The notes beneath the pieces were generated by a model. It was not told where the DNA came from and did not search any database. It worked only from the letters and a program-made list of their open reading frames with translations. From assembly GCF_002245895.1 (NCBI RefSeq), contig NZ_NPJZ01000001.1, forward strand, positions 3,694,501 to 3,758,500: DNA of 64,000 nt, given 5' to 3'. Origin of the DNA: Rhodococcus sp. OK302. Lineage in GTDB: Bacteria; Actinomycetota; Actinomycetes; Mycobacteriales; Mycobacteriaceae. This document shows positions 7,782 through 15,621 of this stretch, piece after piece; the stretch's first letter is position 1, and each line of letters starts with the position of its first letter. Position numbers and translations under genes: made by a program.

Positions 7782-9218
7782 TCAGATGCTGGCAAACAAC
7801 GCCCCATCAGGATCCTCGGTTCCGATCACGGCCGGTGTAACCATTGGCAGTTCTCCGATGATGGCGTTGTTGTCGGACACGTCGATCAGGTAACCCGGAG
7901 TGGTGCGGGAAGATTCGTCATCTTGTTGACCGCGCGTACCCGCACCGCCGGCGCCGCCGCCCATCATGCCGCCGCCGGCAGGGCTGGTGCCCACCATCGA
8001 GCCGGCCGGACTGCCCACTGCCGGTGAAGCAACAGAGGTCGAACCGCTGGCGGATCCGGACAGTGCGGCTGCTCCCGAAATTCCGCTGACCCGGCTTCCG
8101 CTGGAGGCCCCGAATGTTCCGCCTCCAGCGCTGGCTCCGGTCACCGATCCGCCTGTGCCAACGGCATTCGCAACGTGTGACGACGAGGATGCGGCCGGGG
8201 ACGAGAGTGGATTTCCCGTTCCCCACAGTTTGTCGACGCCGGCGAGTGGCGAGGCAGAAGCATTAGCCGCTGTGGTGCGCGCCAAGGTTGATTGAAGTTG
8301 ACGGTCCGGCGTCGATCCGCCTGCTTGCGAATGGCCTTGTGTTGCAGCGCCGGTTGTTCCGGAGCCGGCTTGTTCGACGACCCGAGTCAGCTGTTGTGCC
8401 GCTGTCTGTGCGGTTGGTGACAACGCGGTGAGGGCGTCGCTCACAGGCGGTGGTGGAACCGGGATCGATCCGGCAAGCGAGTTCATGACGGTTGTGTGTA
8501 CGAGCATTTCGCTGCGGGTCTGATTGACAGCAGCGATTGCGGCCTGCATATGTTCGGACGCGGCGGCCAGCAGCATTGCCTGCCCCGGAGGTGTCCATGC
8601 GATCGGCGCTGCAGCAACAACTGCCGTCGCAAATGATTGCGCGATGGCAGCCAACTGAGCATTGCCGCGTTGCACTGACTCCGCAGCGGCGGCTGTTGTC
8701 GTGGAGATCGCGTTGCCGCGTTCGCTGAGTTCGGACCCGCTGCGATAGGCGGCTTCATTGGTATCTGTGGCGACTTCGTTGCCGGTGCCGTTCCAGGTCT
8801 GACTGACATCTGCCAGGCCGCTCTTGGATAATCCGCCGGCCCTCTCGATGAGGGCACTGGCTTGATTGAGGATGTTGACGGGGTTGGTTCCGTTGAAGAC
8901 GCCCGATCCGAGGCTCTCCGCCAGATCGATCAGGGGCTTGAACAGTGCGTCGACTCCGGGGAGCGATGGAAGCGCAATCCCTTGCATCAGCGATTCGGCA
9001 GCGTTGGGCGGGAGTTGTGGAGTCGCCGGCGCGACCAGAAAATTGGGAATTGACGGTAGGTCGACCGCACCGGGGATCTCCATCCCGAGGACCGGAGCCA
9101 ATGCCGAGTGCTCGACGGCACCGAGCGCCGCGGTACCGGCAGGGGTGTCGAGCATGGGTCCCACCGCACTGCCCTGCAGAAACCCGAGCACCGTGGTCGG
9201 ATCGTGGGGACTGTTCAT
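7782..9218 (-). CDS. ESX/type VII-associated Ala/Gly/Ser-rich protein (PPE/EspA-like partner)
   Basis: A 478-residue protein without a Sec signal. An N-terminal hydrophobic and proline-containing part is followed by a helical region (about 110-270) holding a WNG turn (SQTWNGTGNEVA), as in WXG100/PPE helical hairpins, then a proline hinge (IPVPPPPV) and a low-complexity Gly/Ser/Ala tail (about 280-440) with GGGMMGGG. The last 40 residues are again ordered (GYLIDVSDNNAIIGELP). This layout recurs in ESX-secreted substrates of Nocardia/Rhodococcus. It overlaps the EspC-like gene by 4 bases (ATGA), so the two are co-translated and probably co-secreted. Exact family not assigned. Confidence 0.75.
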   Translation of the reverse strand: MNSPHDPTTVLGFLQGSAVGPMLDTPAGTAALGAVEHSALAPVLGMEIPGAVDLPSIPNFLVAPATPQLPPNAAESLMQGIALPSLPGVDALFKPLIDLAESLGSGVFNGTNPVNILNQASALIERAGGLSKSGLADVSQTWNGTGNEVATDTNEAAYRSGSELSERGNAISTTTAAAAESVQRGNAQLAAIAQSFATAVVAAAPIAWTPPGQAMLLAAASEHMQAAIAAVNQTRSEMLVHTTVMNSLAGSIPVPPPPVSDALTALSPTAQTAAQQLTRVVEQAGSGTTGAATQGHSQAGGSTPDRQLQSTLARTTAANASASPLAGVDKLWGTGNPLSSPAASSSSHVANAVGTGGSVTGASAGGGTFGASSGSRVSGISGAAALSGSASGSTSVASPAVGSPAGSMVGTSPAGGGMMGGGAGGAGTRGQQDDESSRTTPGYLIDVSDNNAIIGELPMVTPAVIGTEDPDGALFASI

Positions 9219-9544
9219 GCGAGCTCACCGTTGTTTGTGGTCGTGCGTCGAAGTTCGGCCGCTGTCGATTGGTCGGTGGCGTCGTACGTTTCGGCTGCCG
9301 CACCGGCCGTTGCGGAAGTTCCGGCATAAAACATTGCGAGAGCCGCAACATCTTTGGTGTGTGCGGCCTGTGCGCGCGCGAAGGCTTCGAGGAATTCGAC
9401 ACCGACAGGCCCCACTGCCGGTGCCACCGCTGCAAGATTTGCATTGAGATCGACAACAGCGGCTTGTGCAACATGGCCCGCGGCTTCGGCTGCCGTAGCG
9501 CCGTATTTGCGGATGTCGTCAGTGACGACAGAAATCTCGCTCAT
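9215..9544 (-). CDS. EspC-like ESX secretion-associated protein (DUF2580 type)
   Basis: A 109-residue, helical, cysteine-free protein of the EspC family of type VII substrates. The N-terminus MSEISVVTDDIRKYGATAAEAAGH is typical. Near the C-terminus TYDATDQST contains the YxxxD export signal used by ESX substrates, and the helical hairpin turns around VGPVGVEF. It starts the two-gene unit with the larger partner. No ESX core genes (eccB-E) lie in the window, so export would depend on a machine encoded elsewhere. Confidence 0.85.
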   Translation of the reverse strand: MSEISVVTDDIRKYGATAAEAAGHVAQAAVVDLNANLAAVAPAVGPVGVEFLEAFARAQAAHTKDVAALAMFYAGTSATAGAAAETYDATDQSTAAELRRTTTNNGELA

Positions 9545-9642
9545 CTTTACCCCCGTATTTGGTAAGCGTTGTCAGGACTCTAACGGAAGCGAGACTCCGA
9601 GTGCATGTTCGTGGGCGACGGCACCTTTGACAGACTGAACCC

Positions 9643-10440
9643 ATGAGAACCGCTTCGGACGTTATTGCCCGCCTCACGTCTGATCCCGCACGATCTGGAC
9701 TGGTGATGGACTTTGACGGGGTTCTGGCCCCGATTGTCGACGATCCGTCGGCGAGTGCTCTTTTGCCAGGCGCCGCAGACGTCCTCGGCTCGCTCTCACG
9801 TCATCTCGGATTGGTCGGTTTGCTCTCGGGTCGGCCGGTGTCATTCTTGCGGGATCGAGTGTCGTTGGAGTCGGTGGTGCTCATGGGTTCGTACGGTGTC
9901 GAAACGTGGACGGACAGCGGCCCCGTGGTGCTTCCGGCCGTTGCAGAATGGAAACCGACCGTAGTGGAGGCCGAGGCCGAGTTGCGACGGGTGTTCGCAG
10001 CGTCGGCAACACCCGGGATCCATGTGGAGGGCAAGGGCCTGGCCGTAGCTGTGCACTGGCGGCAGGCTGGCGATCGAGTCGCTGCACAGCAACTGGTGGA
10101 GCGGGCAACCATCGACATTGCCGGCCGGACCGGCTTGCGGCGAGAACCCGGCAAGCTCGTCGAAGAGTTGCGCGCACCGGTCGATGAGGACAAAGGGACG
10201 GGATTGTTGCGTTCAATCGCGACAGCAGGCGTTGACGCAGTTGCTTACGCCGGCGATGACCGCGGAGATTTGCCGGCATTTGCGGCAGTCCGAGGCGTTG
10301 GGGGCGACGCGTTGGTGGTGGGCGGCGCCGATTGCGCGCCGGAGGTTGCCGCTGTGGACGGGGTCATGTTCGGCGGGCCGGAAGAATTTTTGGTCTGGAT
10401 GAAGGAACTTGCATCGGTCCTCGCAGCACAGATTCGATAA
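9643..10440 (+). CDS. otsB: Trehalose-6-phosphate phosphatase
   Basis: Removes phosphate from trehalose-6-phosphate, the last step of OtsA-OtsB trehalose synthesis. The 265-residue HAD-family protein has motif I as DFDGVLAPI (nucleophile Asp at about residue 24, acid/base Asp two later), motif II SGRP, and motif IV YAGDDRGDLPAF. Trehalose is both a compatible solute and the sugar of the mycomembrane glycolipids. The ATG at 9643 follows a weak ribosome site. It is divergent from the EspC-like gene and stands alone. Confidence 0.92.
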   Translation: MRTASDVIARLTSDPARSGLVMDFDGVLAPIVDDPSASALLPGAADVLGSLSRHLGLVGLLSGRPVSFLRDRVSLESVVLMGSYGVETWTDSGPVVLPAVAEWKPTVVEAEAELRRVFAASATPGIHVEGKGLAVAVHWRQAGDRVAAQQLVERATIDIAGRTGLRREPGKLVEELRAPVDEDKGTGLLRSIATAGVDAVAYAGDDRGDLPAFAAVRGVGGDALVVGGADCAPEVAAVDGVMFGGPEEFLVWMKELASVLAAQIR

Positions 10441-10809
10441 CAAGTCGGGCAATTCAGTGCGGCGAGTCACAAATACTCTGTGATGGTCGTCACGTAACGG
10501 ACGGATAACGATTGGTACGGTTGAAGCCTCAATTGAACCTTTGAACTGCGCATATAGGTCAAATTTGGTCAATTTTCTAATACGATCGTGCCAAAATATT
10601 GACCCGTGACCTTTCCGTGATCATCGCCTAGCGTCGTTGGCAGTCCGAAACAACCGGACAAACACCGACCCGCAACTGCGTGCTTCTGCCCCGCGGGTCC
10701 GGTACTCCCCAAACCTTCGCGGGGCAGGAGTGAGACAGGCGAGTCGTTCGATAGGGCGCACAAGTGCCCGATCCGATGTCGTCCGCAGTAGCGGAGAGGA
10801 TTTCCCCTG
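10441..10809 (+). promoter_or_regulatory. Long promoter/leader region of the rpf gene
   Basis: A 369-base gap without a gene. It holds a CRP-type site (10479-10494), a GTAACG...GATAACG pair (10494-10510), and a long inverted repeat GGTCAATTTT/AAAATATTGACC (10567-10604) around TACGAT. A leader hairpin with a perfect 10-base stem (CTGCCCCGCG 10686-10695 with CGCGGGGCAG 10718-10727) follows. The ribosome site GGAGAGG lies at 10794-10800. The leader looks structured, but I cannot match it to a known riboswitch class. Confidence 0.6.
10479..10494. promoter_or_regulatory. CRP/GlxR-type binding site upstream of rpf
   Basis: TGTGATGGTCGTCACG fits the TGTGA-N6-TCACA consensus of actinobacterial cAMP receptor proteins with one mismatch at the last base. 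In M. tuberculosis the CRP protein Rv3676 is known to regulate rpfA through such a site, and GlxR does so in corynebacteria, so control of this rpf gene by nutrient or cAMP status is a reasonable inference. Confidence 0.6.
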
Positions 10810-11361
10810 ATGACCAGCATTACTTTCAAGCGCGCCTTCGGCGCAGTTGCAACCGCAGGCGCAGTAATCGCAATTCCTCTCGCCATGAGCACCGGCACCG
10901 CCTCGGCTGCAGGGCACGACTGGTCCGGAGTCGCAAACTGTGAGTCCTCCGGAAACTGGGCAGCCAACACCGGAAACGGCTTCTACGGCGGCCTGCAGTT
11001 CACGCAGAGCACCTGGAATGCATTCGGTGGATCCGGCAATGCTGCCAACGCCAGTCAGTCGGAGCAGATCCGCGTAGCCGAGAACGTTCTCGAAGGTCAG
11101 GGCGTCGGTGCATGGCCAGTCTGTGGTCAGTACCTCACCGGCGGCACCACGGCGGGCACCTCTGAAGCAGTCTCGGTCCCCGTCACCGCAGAGGCTCACG
11201 TCGAATCTGCTCCCGCAGCAACCGCCGGTGGCAATTACGTCGTGAAGGCCGGCGATACGCTGTCGAAGATCGCTGCAGCCCACGGTATTTCGCTCGAGAA
11301 CCTCGCAAGCCAGGTTCCGAACCTGAACTTGATCTTCCCCGGACAGAGCCTGTCCGTCTAA
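10810..11361 (+). CDS. Resuscitation-promoting factor with LysM domain
   Basis: Secreted muralytic enzyme that cleaves peptidoglycan glycan strands and stimulates regrowth of dormant cells. The 183 residues comprise a signal peptide (1 to about 34, ending ASA), a compact Rpf/lysozyme-like domain (HDWSGVANCESSGNW, with the catalytic Glu in CESSGNW, through GVGAWPVCG), an Ala/Thr linker, and a C-terminal LysM peptidoglycan-binding domain (about 138-183: YVVKAGDTLSKIAAAHGIS ... FPGQSLSV). This domain order resembles the short LysM-bearing Rpf proteins of corynebacteria and rhodococci. A monocistronic unit with its own leader and terminator. Confidence 0.93.
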   Translation: MTSITFKRAFGAVATAGAVIAIPLAMSTGTASAAGHDWSGVANCESSGNWAANTGNGFYGGLQFTQSTWNAFGGSGNAANASQSEQIRVAENVLEGQGVGAWPVCGQYLTGGTTAGTSEAVSVPVTAEAHVESAPAATAGGNYVVKAGDTLSKIAAAHGISLENLASQVPNLNLIFPGQSLSV

Positions 11362-11388
11362 ATCTGCCGCCCATTCGGGCATAAGAAC

Positions 11389-11430
11389 GCCGAAGTTGTT
11401 CGGAACCACAGGGTTCCGAACAACTTCGGC
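11389..11430 (+). terminator. Intrinsic terminator after rpf
   Basis: Perfect 19-base stem: GCCGAAGTTGTTCGGAACC (11389-11407) with GGTTCCGAACAACTTCGGC (11412-11430), 4-base loop, followed by ATTTCT. It begins 28 bases past the rpf stop and could also serve the convergent beta-propeller gene. Confidence 0.85.
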
Positions 11431-11471
11431 ATTTCTGCGTTCAGCAGGGATTCAAGGTCGGGGTGCCTCGA

Positions 11472-12599
11472 TCAGGACCCGAAGATACCCAATGACCCGA
11501 AGATGTCCAACGACCCCAGGCCCTCCAAAGATCCATCCGAGGTCGGGGTGGGGTTGATCGAGATCACCGACACCGAGCTGCCGTTCCAGTTGGCGACGTA
11601 GGCGCGGGCACCATCGGGGGTGATCGCCACCCCGTCCGGCCACGAGCCGACCGCGATCTTGGTGGCGGCGACGGTGTTGGTGGCAATGTCGATCACCGAC
11701 ACCGTGTTACCGCCGTTATCGGTGACGTAGGCGTGGGTGCCGTCGGGGGTGATTGCCACTCCGACGGGATTCCCGCTGACCGCGATGGTGACGGGAGTTG
11801 CGGTGGGGTTGGCGGTGTCGATCACCGACACCGTGCCGCCGGCGGAGTTGGCGACGTAGGCGCGAGCACCGCTGGGAGTAAACGCCACCCCCGACGGATG
11901 CGCGCCGACCGCGATCGGGGTGGGGTCGACGGTGTTGGTGGCGGTGTTGATCACCGACACCGTATTGCCTTCGTAGTTGGTGACGTAGGCCCGGGCACCG
12001 TCGGGGCTGATCGCCACCCTGCCGGCGTCCGAGGGGACCGTGATGGTGACAGGAGTGGCTGTGGGGTTGGCGGTTTCGATCACCGATACCGACTTGCTCC
12101 TGGGGTTGGTGACGTAAGCGTGAGCACCGTCGGGGGTGATCGCTACTGCCAACGGATATGAGGCGACCGGGATGGTGGCAGCGACGGTGTTGGTGGCGGT
12201 GTTGATCACGGACACCGTGCCGCTGGCGGAGTTGTCGGTGACGTAGGCGTGAGCGCCGTCGGGGGTGATCGCCACCCCGATGAGATTCGCCCCGGCCGCG
12301 ATGGTGACAGGCGTGGCGGTGTTGGTGGCGGTGTCGATCACGGACACCGTGCCGCTGCCTTGGTTGGTGACGTAGGCGTGAGCACCGTCGGGGGTGATCG
12401 CGACTGCAGCTGGATATGCGGCGACGGGGATAGTGGTGGTGACGGTGTCGGCGGCTGCGGTACCGACCGTACCGGTCAGGATCATGGCCCCGGCGAGAGC
12501 GCCGACGCCGAGTACGGCAGTTGCCCGAGACCGACGGGAGAGTGAATGGGGTCGTTCGATGGTGACGATAGTGGTGCACCCTTCGAAGTTGCGGTACAC
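11472..12599 (-). CDS. Secreted seven-bladed YVTN beta-propeller protein
   Basis: A 375-residue exported protein. A signal sequence (about 22-50: SRRSRATAVLGVGALAGAM ... GTAAA) precedes seven near-identical repeats of about 43 residues, each with the pattern GVAITPDGAHAYVTN then TVSVIDTATNTV. Seven copies would close a YncE-like propeller. Such proteins bind partners at the cell surface; no catalytic residues are evident. The repeats are also highly alike at DNA level, so copy number may vary between strains. The C-terminus is an odd Gly-Ser-Leu tail (LEGLGSLDIFGSLGIFGS). The start is GTG at 12599, the only start codon ahead of the signal sequence. Confidence 0.85.
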   Translation of the reverse strand: MYRNFEGCTTIVTIERPHSLSRRSRATAVLGVGALAGAMILTGTVGTAAADTVTTTIPVAAYPAAVAITPDGAHAYVTNQGSGTVSVIDTATNTATPVTIAAGANLIGVAITPDGAHAYVTDNSASGTVSVINTATNTVAATIPVASYPLAVAITPDGAHAYVTNPRSKSVSVIETANPTATPVTITVPSDAGRVAISPDGARAYVTNYEGNTVSVINTATNTVDPTPIAVGAHPSGVAFTPSGARAYVANSAGGTVSVIDTANPTATPVTIAVSGNPVGVAITPDGTHAYVTDNGGNTVSVIDIATNTVAATKIAVGSWPDGVAITPDGARAYVANWNGSSVSVISINPTPTSDGSLEGLGSLDIFGSLGIFGS

Positions 12600-12694
12600 A
12601 CCCGGTGGGGTGCGCAGTGGCTACACAAGGCAACCACCGAAAAGGAACATAACGGACAATCGGATTGATTGTGGCGTAATCACCGCACCAAAAT

Positions 12695-14125
12695 TCATGG
12701 TTCGATGTCGGGTATGGCCGACGCCGATGCCGTGTATTCGAGGCGTCGTTGAACGCCGGCAACTTCCCGAATAGCGTTGCCGAGCAGGTTGCGTGAGAGG
12801 GGAGTGAGATCGGCGATCACGATCTCGTCGTTGGGCGGGTTCCCGGCCGCGAACTGCTCCGTCTGGTGTCGGACACGGATTTGCTGGAGAACCTCGAAGG
12901 ATTCGATGAGGACCTGGGCGTCGTCGCTGGGCAGGAAACCGTTGTCCGCGGCCACTTTCAACCGTTCGAGAGTGGTACTGGTTCGTGCACCGACTGAGAT
13001 GCCGGCCCAGCGTGCGATGTTCACGATCGGTTGGACGGCCGTGGTCTTGAGATTGACAGTGCCGGTGTGGCGGGTCATAACGTCACGTAGTGAATGCAGT
13101 TTCGCCTTCTGGCCCACTGCTTCTCGCAGGAGTAGCCGCATGACGGCAGGATGCAGGCGCAATTGGTCGAGCGCGGAGGCTCGCGGGTCGAGGGTGGGGT
13201 CGCCCGCGACAACCCGAGCGTCTGCCAACATCGACAGCATCACGAGGGCATGGTCCTGGTAGGGATTGGACACCCATTTTCGTAATGCCTCTCGCCACTG
13301 GGGAAGCGTGCGGGCGAATCTGGCCTGCGTTCCCGCGCTGGCAAATTCGCGAGGGAAGCCACATCGGTCGAGGATGTCGTGAATGCGTTTTGCCGCATCG
13401 GCACCGTCGCGGTGCGATTCACCGCCCCACACGAGTGCGCTGTCGATATCCGAAGAGGGGAGTGCCTCACGTCTAGCCACACTGCCCAGTGAAAGCCAGG
13501 CAAAGTCGGGGCTTTCGCCGCCGCCGACTACCAGTTCGATCGCACGCCTCACCGTCACGTCGATCAGAACCGACAGCGTTGCACTGATGTCGAGAGGTGA
13601 GACCCGCGACGCCACCAGGGCGGTCACCAGTTCCGGGACAGCACGAGCAGTGGTGATCAGCGCGGCGTCGTCCGGGGCAGTGGCAAGTTGGGCCCGGAGT
13701 TGGAAACCCTGATTTGTTGCCGACGTCAAGAGGTCGCTCAATTCGAGCACACCCAGGACTGCCCCCGTTGCCGTGACAACAGGAAGGTGGCGCAATCCAT
13801 GTTCGAGCATGTCGGTGACGGCGTCGACTCCGAGGCGTTCCGGATCGACTGTCACCGCTGACGGCGTCATCACACTGGACACCGGTAGTGCGCTGTCGAT
13901 TCCGCCGACAACCACGCGAACGCGCAGATCGCCCTCCGTGAAAATCCCGTAAGTGCTTGTGTCTGTAGGGATCACGACGGCGCGACGGCCGGCTTCGGTC
14001 ATCAGGGTTGCTGCTTCGCGAATGGACGTTTCCCCGGAGCAGATAATTGCCGGTCCGTGCAGCAAATCTCGCACCGGACGCATGGCAGGGTTCGGTGTTG
14101 CTGTTCGCGGTCCGTGCCCCGTCAT
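12695..14125 (-). CDS. CBS-domain and GlnD-type nucleotidyltransferase protein (DUF294)
   Basis: A 476-residue cytoplasmic protein. Two CBS domains (about 17-135; VRDLLHGPAII, ILELSDLL-like end VLGVLELSDLL) would sense adenine nucleotides. A nucleotidyltransferase domain follows (GSVARREALPSSDIDSAL at about residue 210, with the GS..R.E and DxD features), then a helical C-terminal domain (about 300-476). This arrangement is that of the DUF294/GlnD-like signalling proteins; in E. coli relatives pair with acetate or exonuclease functions, but the target protein is unknown here. Start ATG 14125. Confidence 0.85.
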   Translation of the reverse strand: MTGHGPRTATPNPAMRPVRDLLHGPAIICSGETSIREAATLMTEAGRRAVVIPTDTSTYGIFTEGDLRVRVVVGGIDSALPVSSVMTPSAVTVDPERLGVDAVTDMLEHGLRHLPVVTATGAVLGVLELSDLLTSATNQGFQLRAQLATAPDDAALITTARAVPELVTALVASRVSPLDISATLSVLIDVTVRRAIELVVGGGESPDFAWLSLGSVARREALPSSDIDSALVWGGESHRDGADAAKRIHDILDRCGFPREFASAGTQARFARTLPQWREALRKWVSNPYQDHALVMLSMLADARVVAGDPTLDPRASALDQLRLHPAVMRLLLREAVGQKAKLHSLRDVMTRHTGTVNLKTTAVQPIVNIARWAGISVGARTSTTLERLKVAADNGFLPSDDAQVLIESFEVLQQIRVRHQTEQFAAGNPPNDEIVIADLTPLSRNLLGNAIREVAGVQRRLEYTASASAIPDIEP

Positions 14126-14174
14126 GGACTCATTGTTGCAGGTATGTCCGATTTATTGGCGTTTTACTGTGGTG

Positions 14175-15068
14175 TCACAGACCGCCGACCTGCGAAAGGA
14201 TGCCGAGTGCAGCATCGGTGGTGCGCCACAACGAGTCAATTTCCTGTTCGGTCCCGGCGCGGGTCTGTGGATTCTGTAGTGCGAATCCGTTGGCCAATGT
14301 GATGGTGTTGTATCCGCTGTCGGCGGCGCGCAAGAGCAATTGTGACGGTTCGGATGTGCCGGCTAGTTTGTCGAGGCCTTCACCGAGGAAGTAGAACCGC
14401 CACAGTGGACCCAGATCGGCGTTGTATTCGGTTTTGGTCTCCGTGACAATCGAACCACCTTTGACTGCAATGGAATCGACAATCTTGTAGTAGTCCGGGA
14501 CGTCGACTGGCTGTGTACCGGAGGCTTCGACGGCATGTGCGAGGTCGACAGTGAGGTGCGCGTTGTATCCGGCCATGGCGACTCGTGCTGGGCTGACGCC
14601 GCATTGGTGCGTTAAGGCAAAATAGTTGCTCCACGCGGGATCCGTCGGTGCGCCGGTAAATTCGGCATGGATGTTGACGAGATAGCGGCGAAGTAGTTCG
14701 TAACTCACCGAATGTGCCCATTGTCTATCGGCGAACGACGCTGGATCGCGTTGCAGGGGCATTACAGCGTCGTGTTCGACGGCGTCGAGTCCGATCGAGA
14801 ACAGGCCGCGCCAATCATGATGGGAAACAAGGATTGTCGTGATTTGGTGATGGCGTTCGACGGCTGTTTCCAGGCGTTCGAGGCCTTCGCCGCGCAGAGT
14901 TGTGACATCGCTGAGGTCGGCAATTTTCGCGACGTCGCCGGGAGTCAACGGAGTTCCACAGGCGACCGAAAGATTCTCGCCCGGTTCCGCTGTTGCGAAA
15001 CCGGGCGAGAGGAGAGTGATCGAGATGCCGAGTGCGATCGCCAGAGGTGTGAACCGACTCGAATTCAT
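14175..15068 (-). CDS. Secreted DUF5995-like protein
   Basis: A 297-residue protein with a Sec signal peptide (about 1-27: MNSSRFTPLAIALGIS ... FATA). The mature part is mostly helical, with conserved-looking patches RRYLVNIHAEFTG, NYFALTHQCGVSPARVAMAGYNAHLTVDL and RFYFLGEGLDKL. The NYF.. and AGYNAHLTVDL segments resemble the DUF5995 family, which has no established function. The His and Asp residues in these patches could be a metal or active site, but this is an inference. Start ATG 15068. Confidence 0.75.
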   Translation of the reverse strand: MNSSRFTPLAIALGISITLLSPGFATAEPGENLSVACGTPLTPGDVAKIADLSDVTTLRGEGLERLETAVERHHQITTILVSHHDWRGLFSIGLDAVEHDAVMPLQRDPASFADRQWAHSVSYELLRRYLVNIHAEFTGAPTDPAWSNYFALTHQCGVSPARVAMAGYNAHLTVDLAHAVEASGTQPVDVPDYYKIVDSIAVKGGSIVTETKTEYNADLGPLWRFYFLGEGLDKLAGTSEPSQLLLRAADSGYNTITLANGFALQNPQTRAGTEQEIDSLWRTTDAALGILSQVGGL

Positions 15069-15112
15069 CCGCTCACACTAGGCTCGTTCACTCGGCGGTG
15101 CTGGGTGAACGA

Positions 15113-15478
15113 TCAGCTCAGGACTGCGTCGGCTTCGATCTCGATGAGCAGAGCGGGATCGATCAGCGAGCTGACCTCGAGAATCGTGGTGGCCGGACGG
15201 ATATCGCCGAAGACCTCGCCGTGAGCGAGTGCAGCCTGCTCCCACTGCGACATATCGCGCAGGTACATGCGGGTGCGGATGACATCGCCGAGAGTCGCGC
15301 CCGCTTCTTCGAGCGCTGACTTGATTGTTTGGAGAGCCGCACGAGTCTGGTCCTCGAGGGTTTCGCCCGGGGCGGTTGTGCCGGATACTGCGACCTGGTT
15401 GCCGATGCGGACAGCGCGCGAGTAACCGATCTTGGGTTCCCATTCGGAACCGGACGAGATGTTGATTCTGTTCGACAT
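15113..15478 (-). CDS. RidA/YjgF-family protein
   Basis: A 121-residue RidA-type protein, a family that hydrolyses reactive enamine/imine intermediates from PLP enzymes and acts as a trimer. It has the usual ISSGSEWEPKIGYSRAVRIGNQVAVSGTT opening (given here as a family pattern), the central QTRAALQTIKSALEEAGA helix, and the C-terminal LIEIEADAVL. The key arginine of the family appears in VIRTRMYLRD. The ATG at 15478 (MSNRINISS) is chosen over an in-frame upstream start. It is divergent from helR. Confidence 0.88.
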   Translation of the reverse strand: MSNRINISSGSEWEPKIGYSRAVRIGNQVAVSGTTAPGETLEDQTRAALQTIKSALEEAGATLGDVIRTRMYLRDMSQWEQAALAHGEVFGDIRPATTILEVSSLIDPALLIEIEADAVLS

Positions 15479-15547
15479 AGTCCAGATTCTGCCAGACCGG
15501 GAAGGGCGAGCTAGCAACCCTTTCCACTTTCAATTTATAGCCCACTG

Positions 15548-15569
15548 GTGGACTTGCGGCAAGGCCGGG
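15548..15569 (+). promoter_or_regulatory. Rifamycin-associated element (RAE) upstream of helR
   Basis: TGGACTTGCGGCAAGGCCGG closely matches the published RAE, a 19-20 base palindromic promoter element (remembered as GGGGCTTGCGGCAAGGCCCC) found before rifamycin-inducible genes in actinomycetes. The palindromic core CTTGCGGCAAG is intact at 15554-15564. It lies about 55 bases before the chosen helR start. Confidence 0.8.
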
Positions 15570-15621
15570 GTGGTGCCGCAGAATGGCTGACCTAGGCCGC
15601 AATCCAAGGAAATGGCAGTTG

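Noticed and set aside
10605..10809. ydaO/yuaA (c-di-AMP) riboswitch before rpf
   Set aside because: The class is known before actinobacterial rpf genes, but the conserved blocks I remember (GGGGAACCA, GGGGUGAA, CCCGACAGCUAAC) are not present. Kept only as a structured leader.
11472..12599. DNA repeats of the propeller gene as a non-coding tandem array
   Set aside because: The roughly 130-base periodicity is fully explained by seven in-frame YVTN blades of one exported protein.
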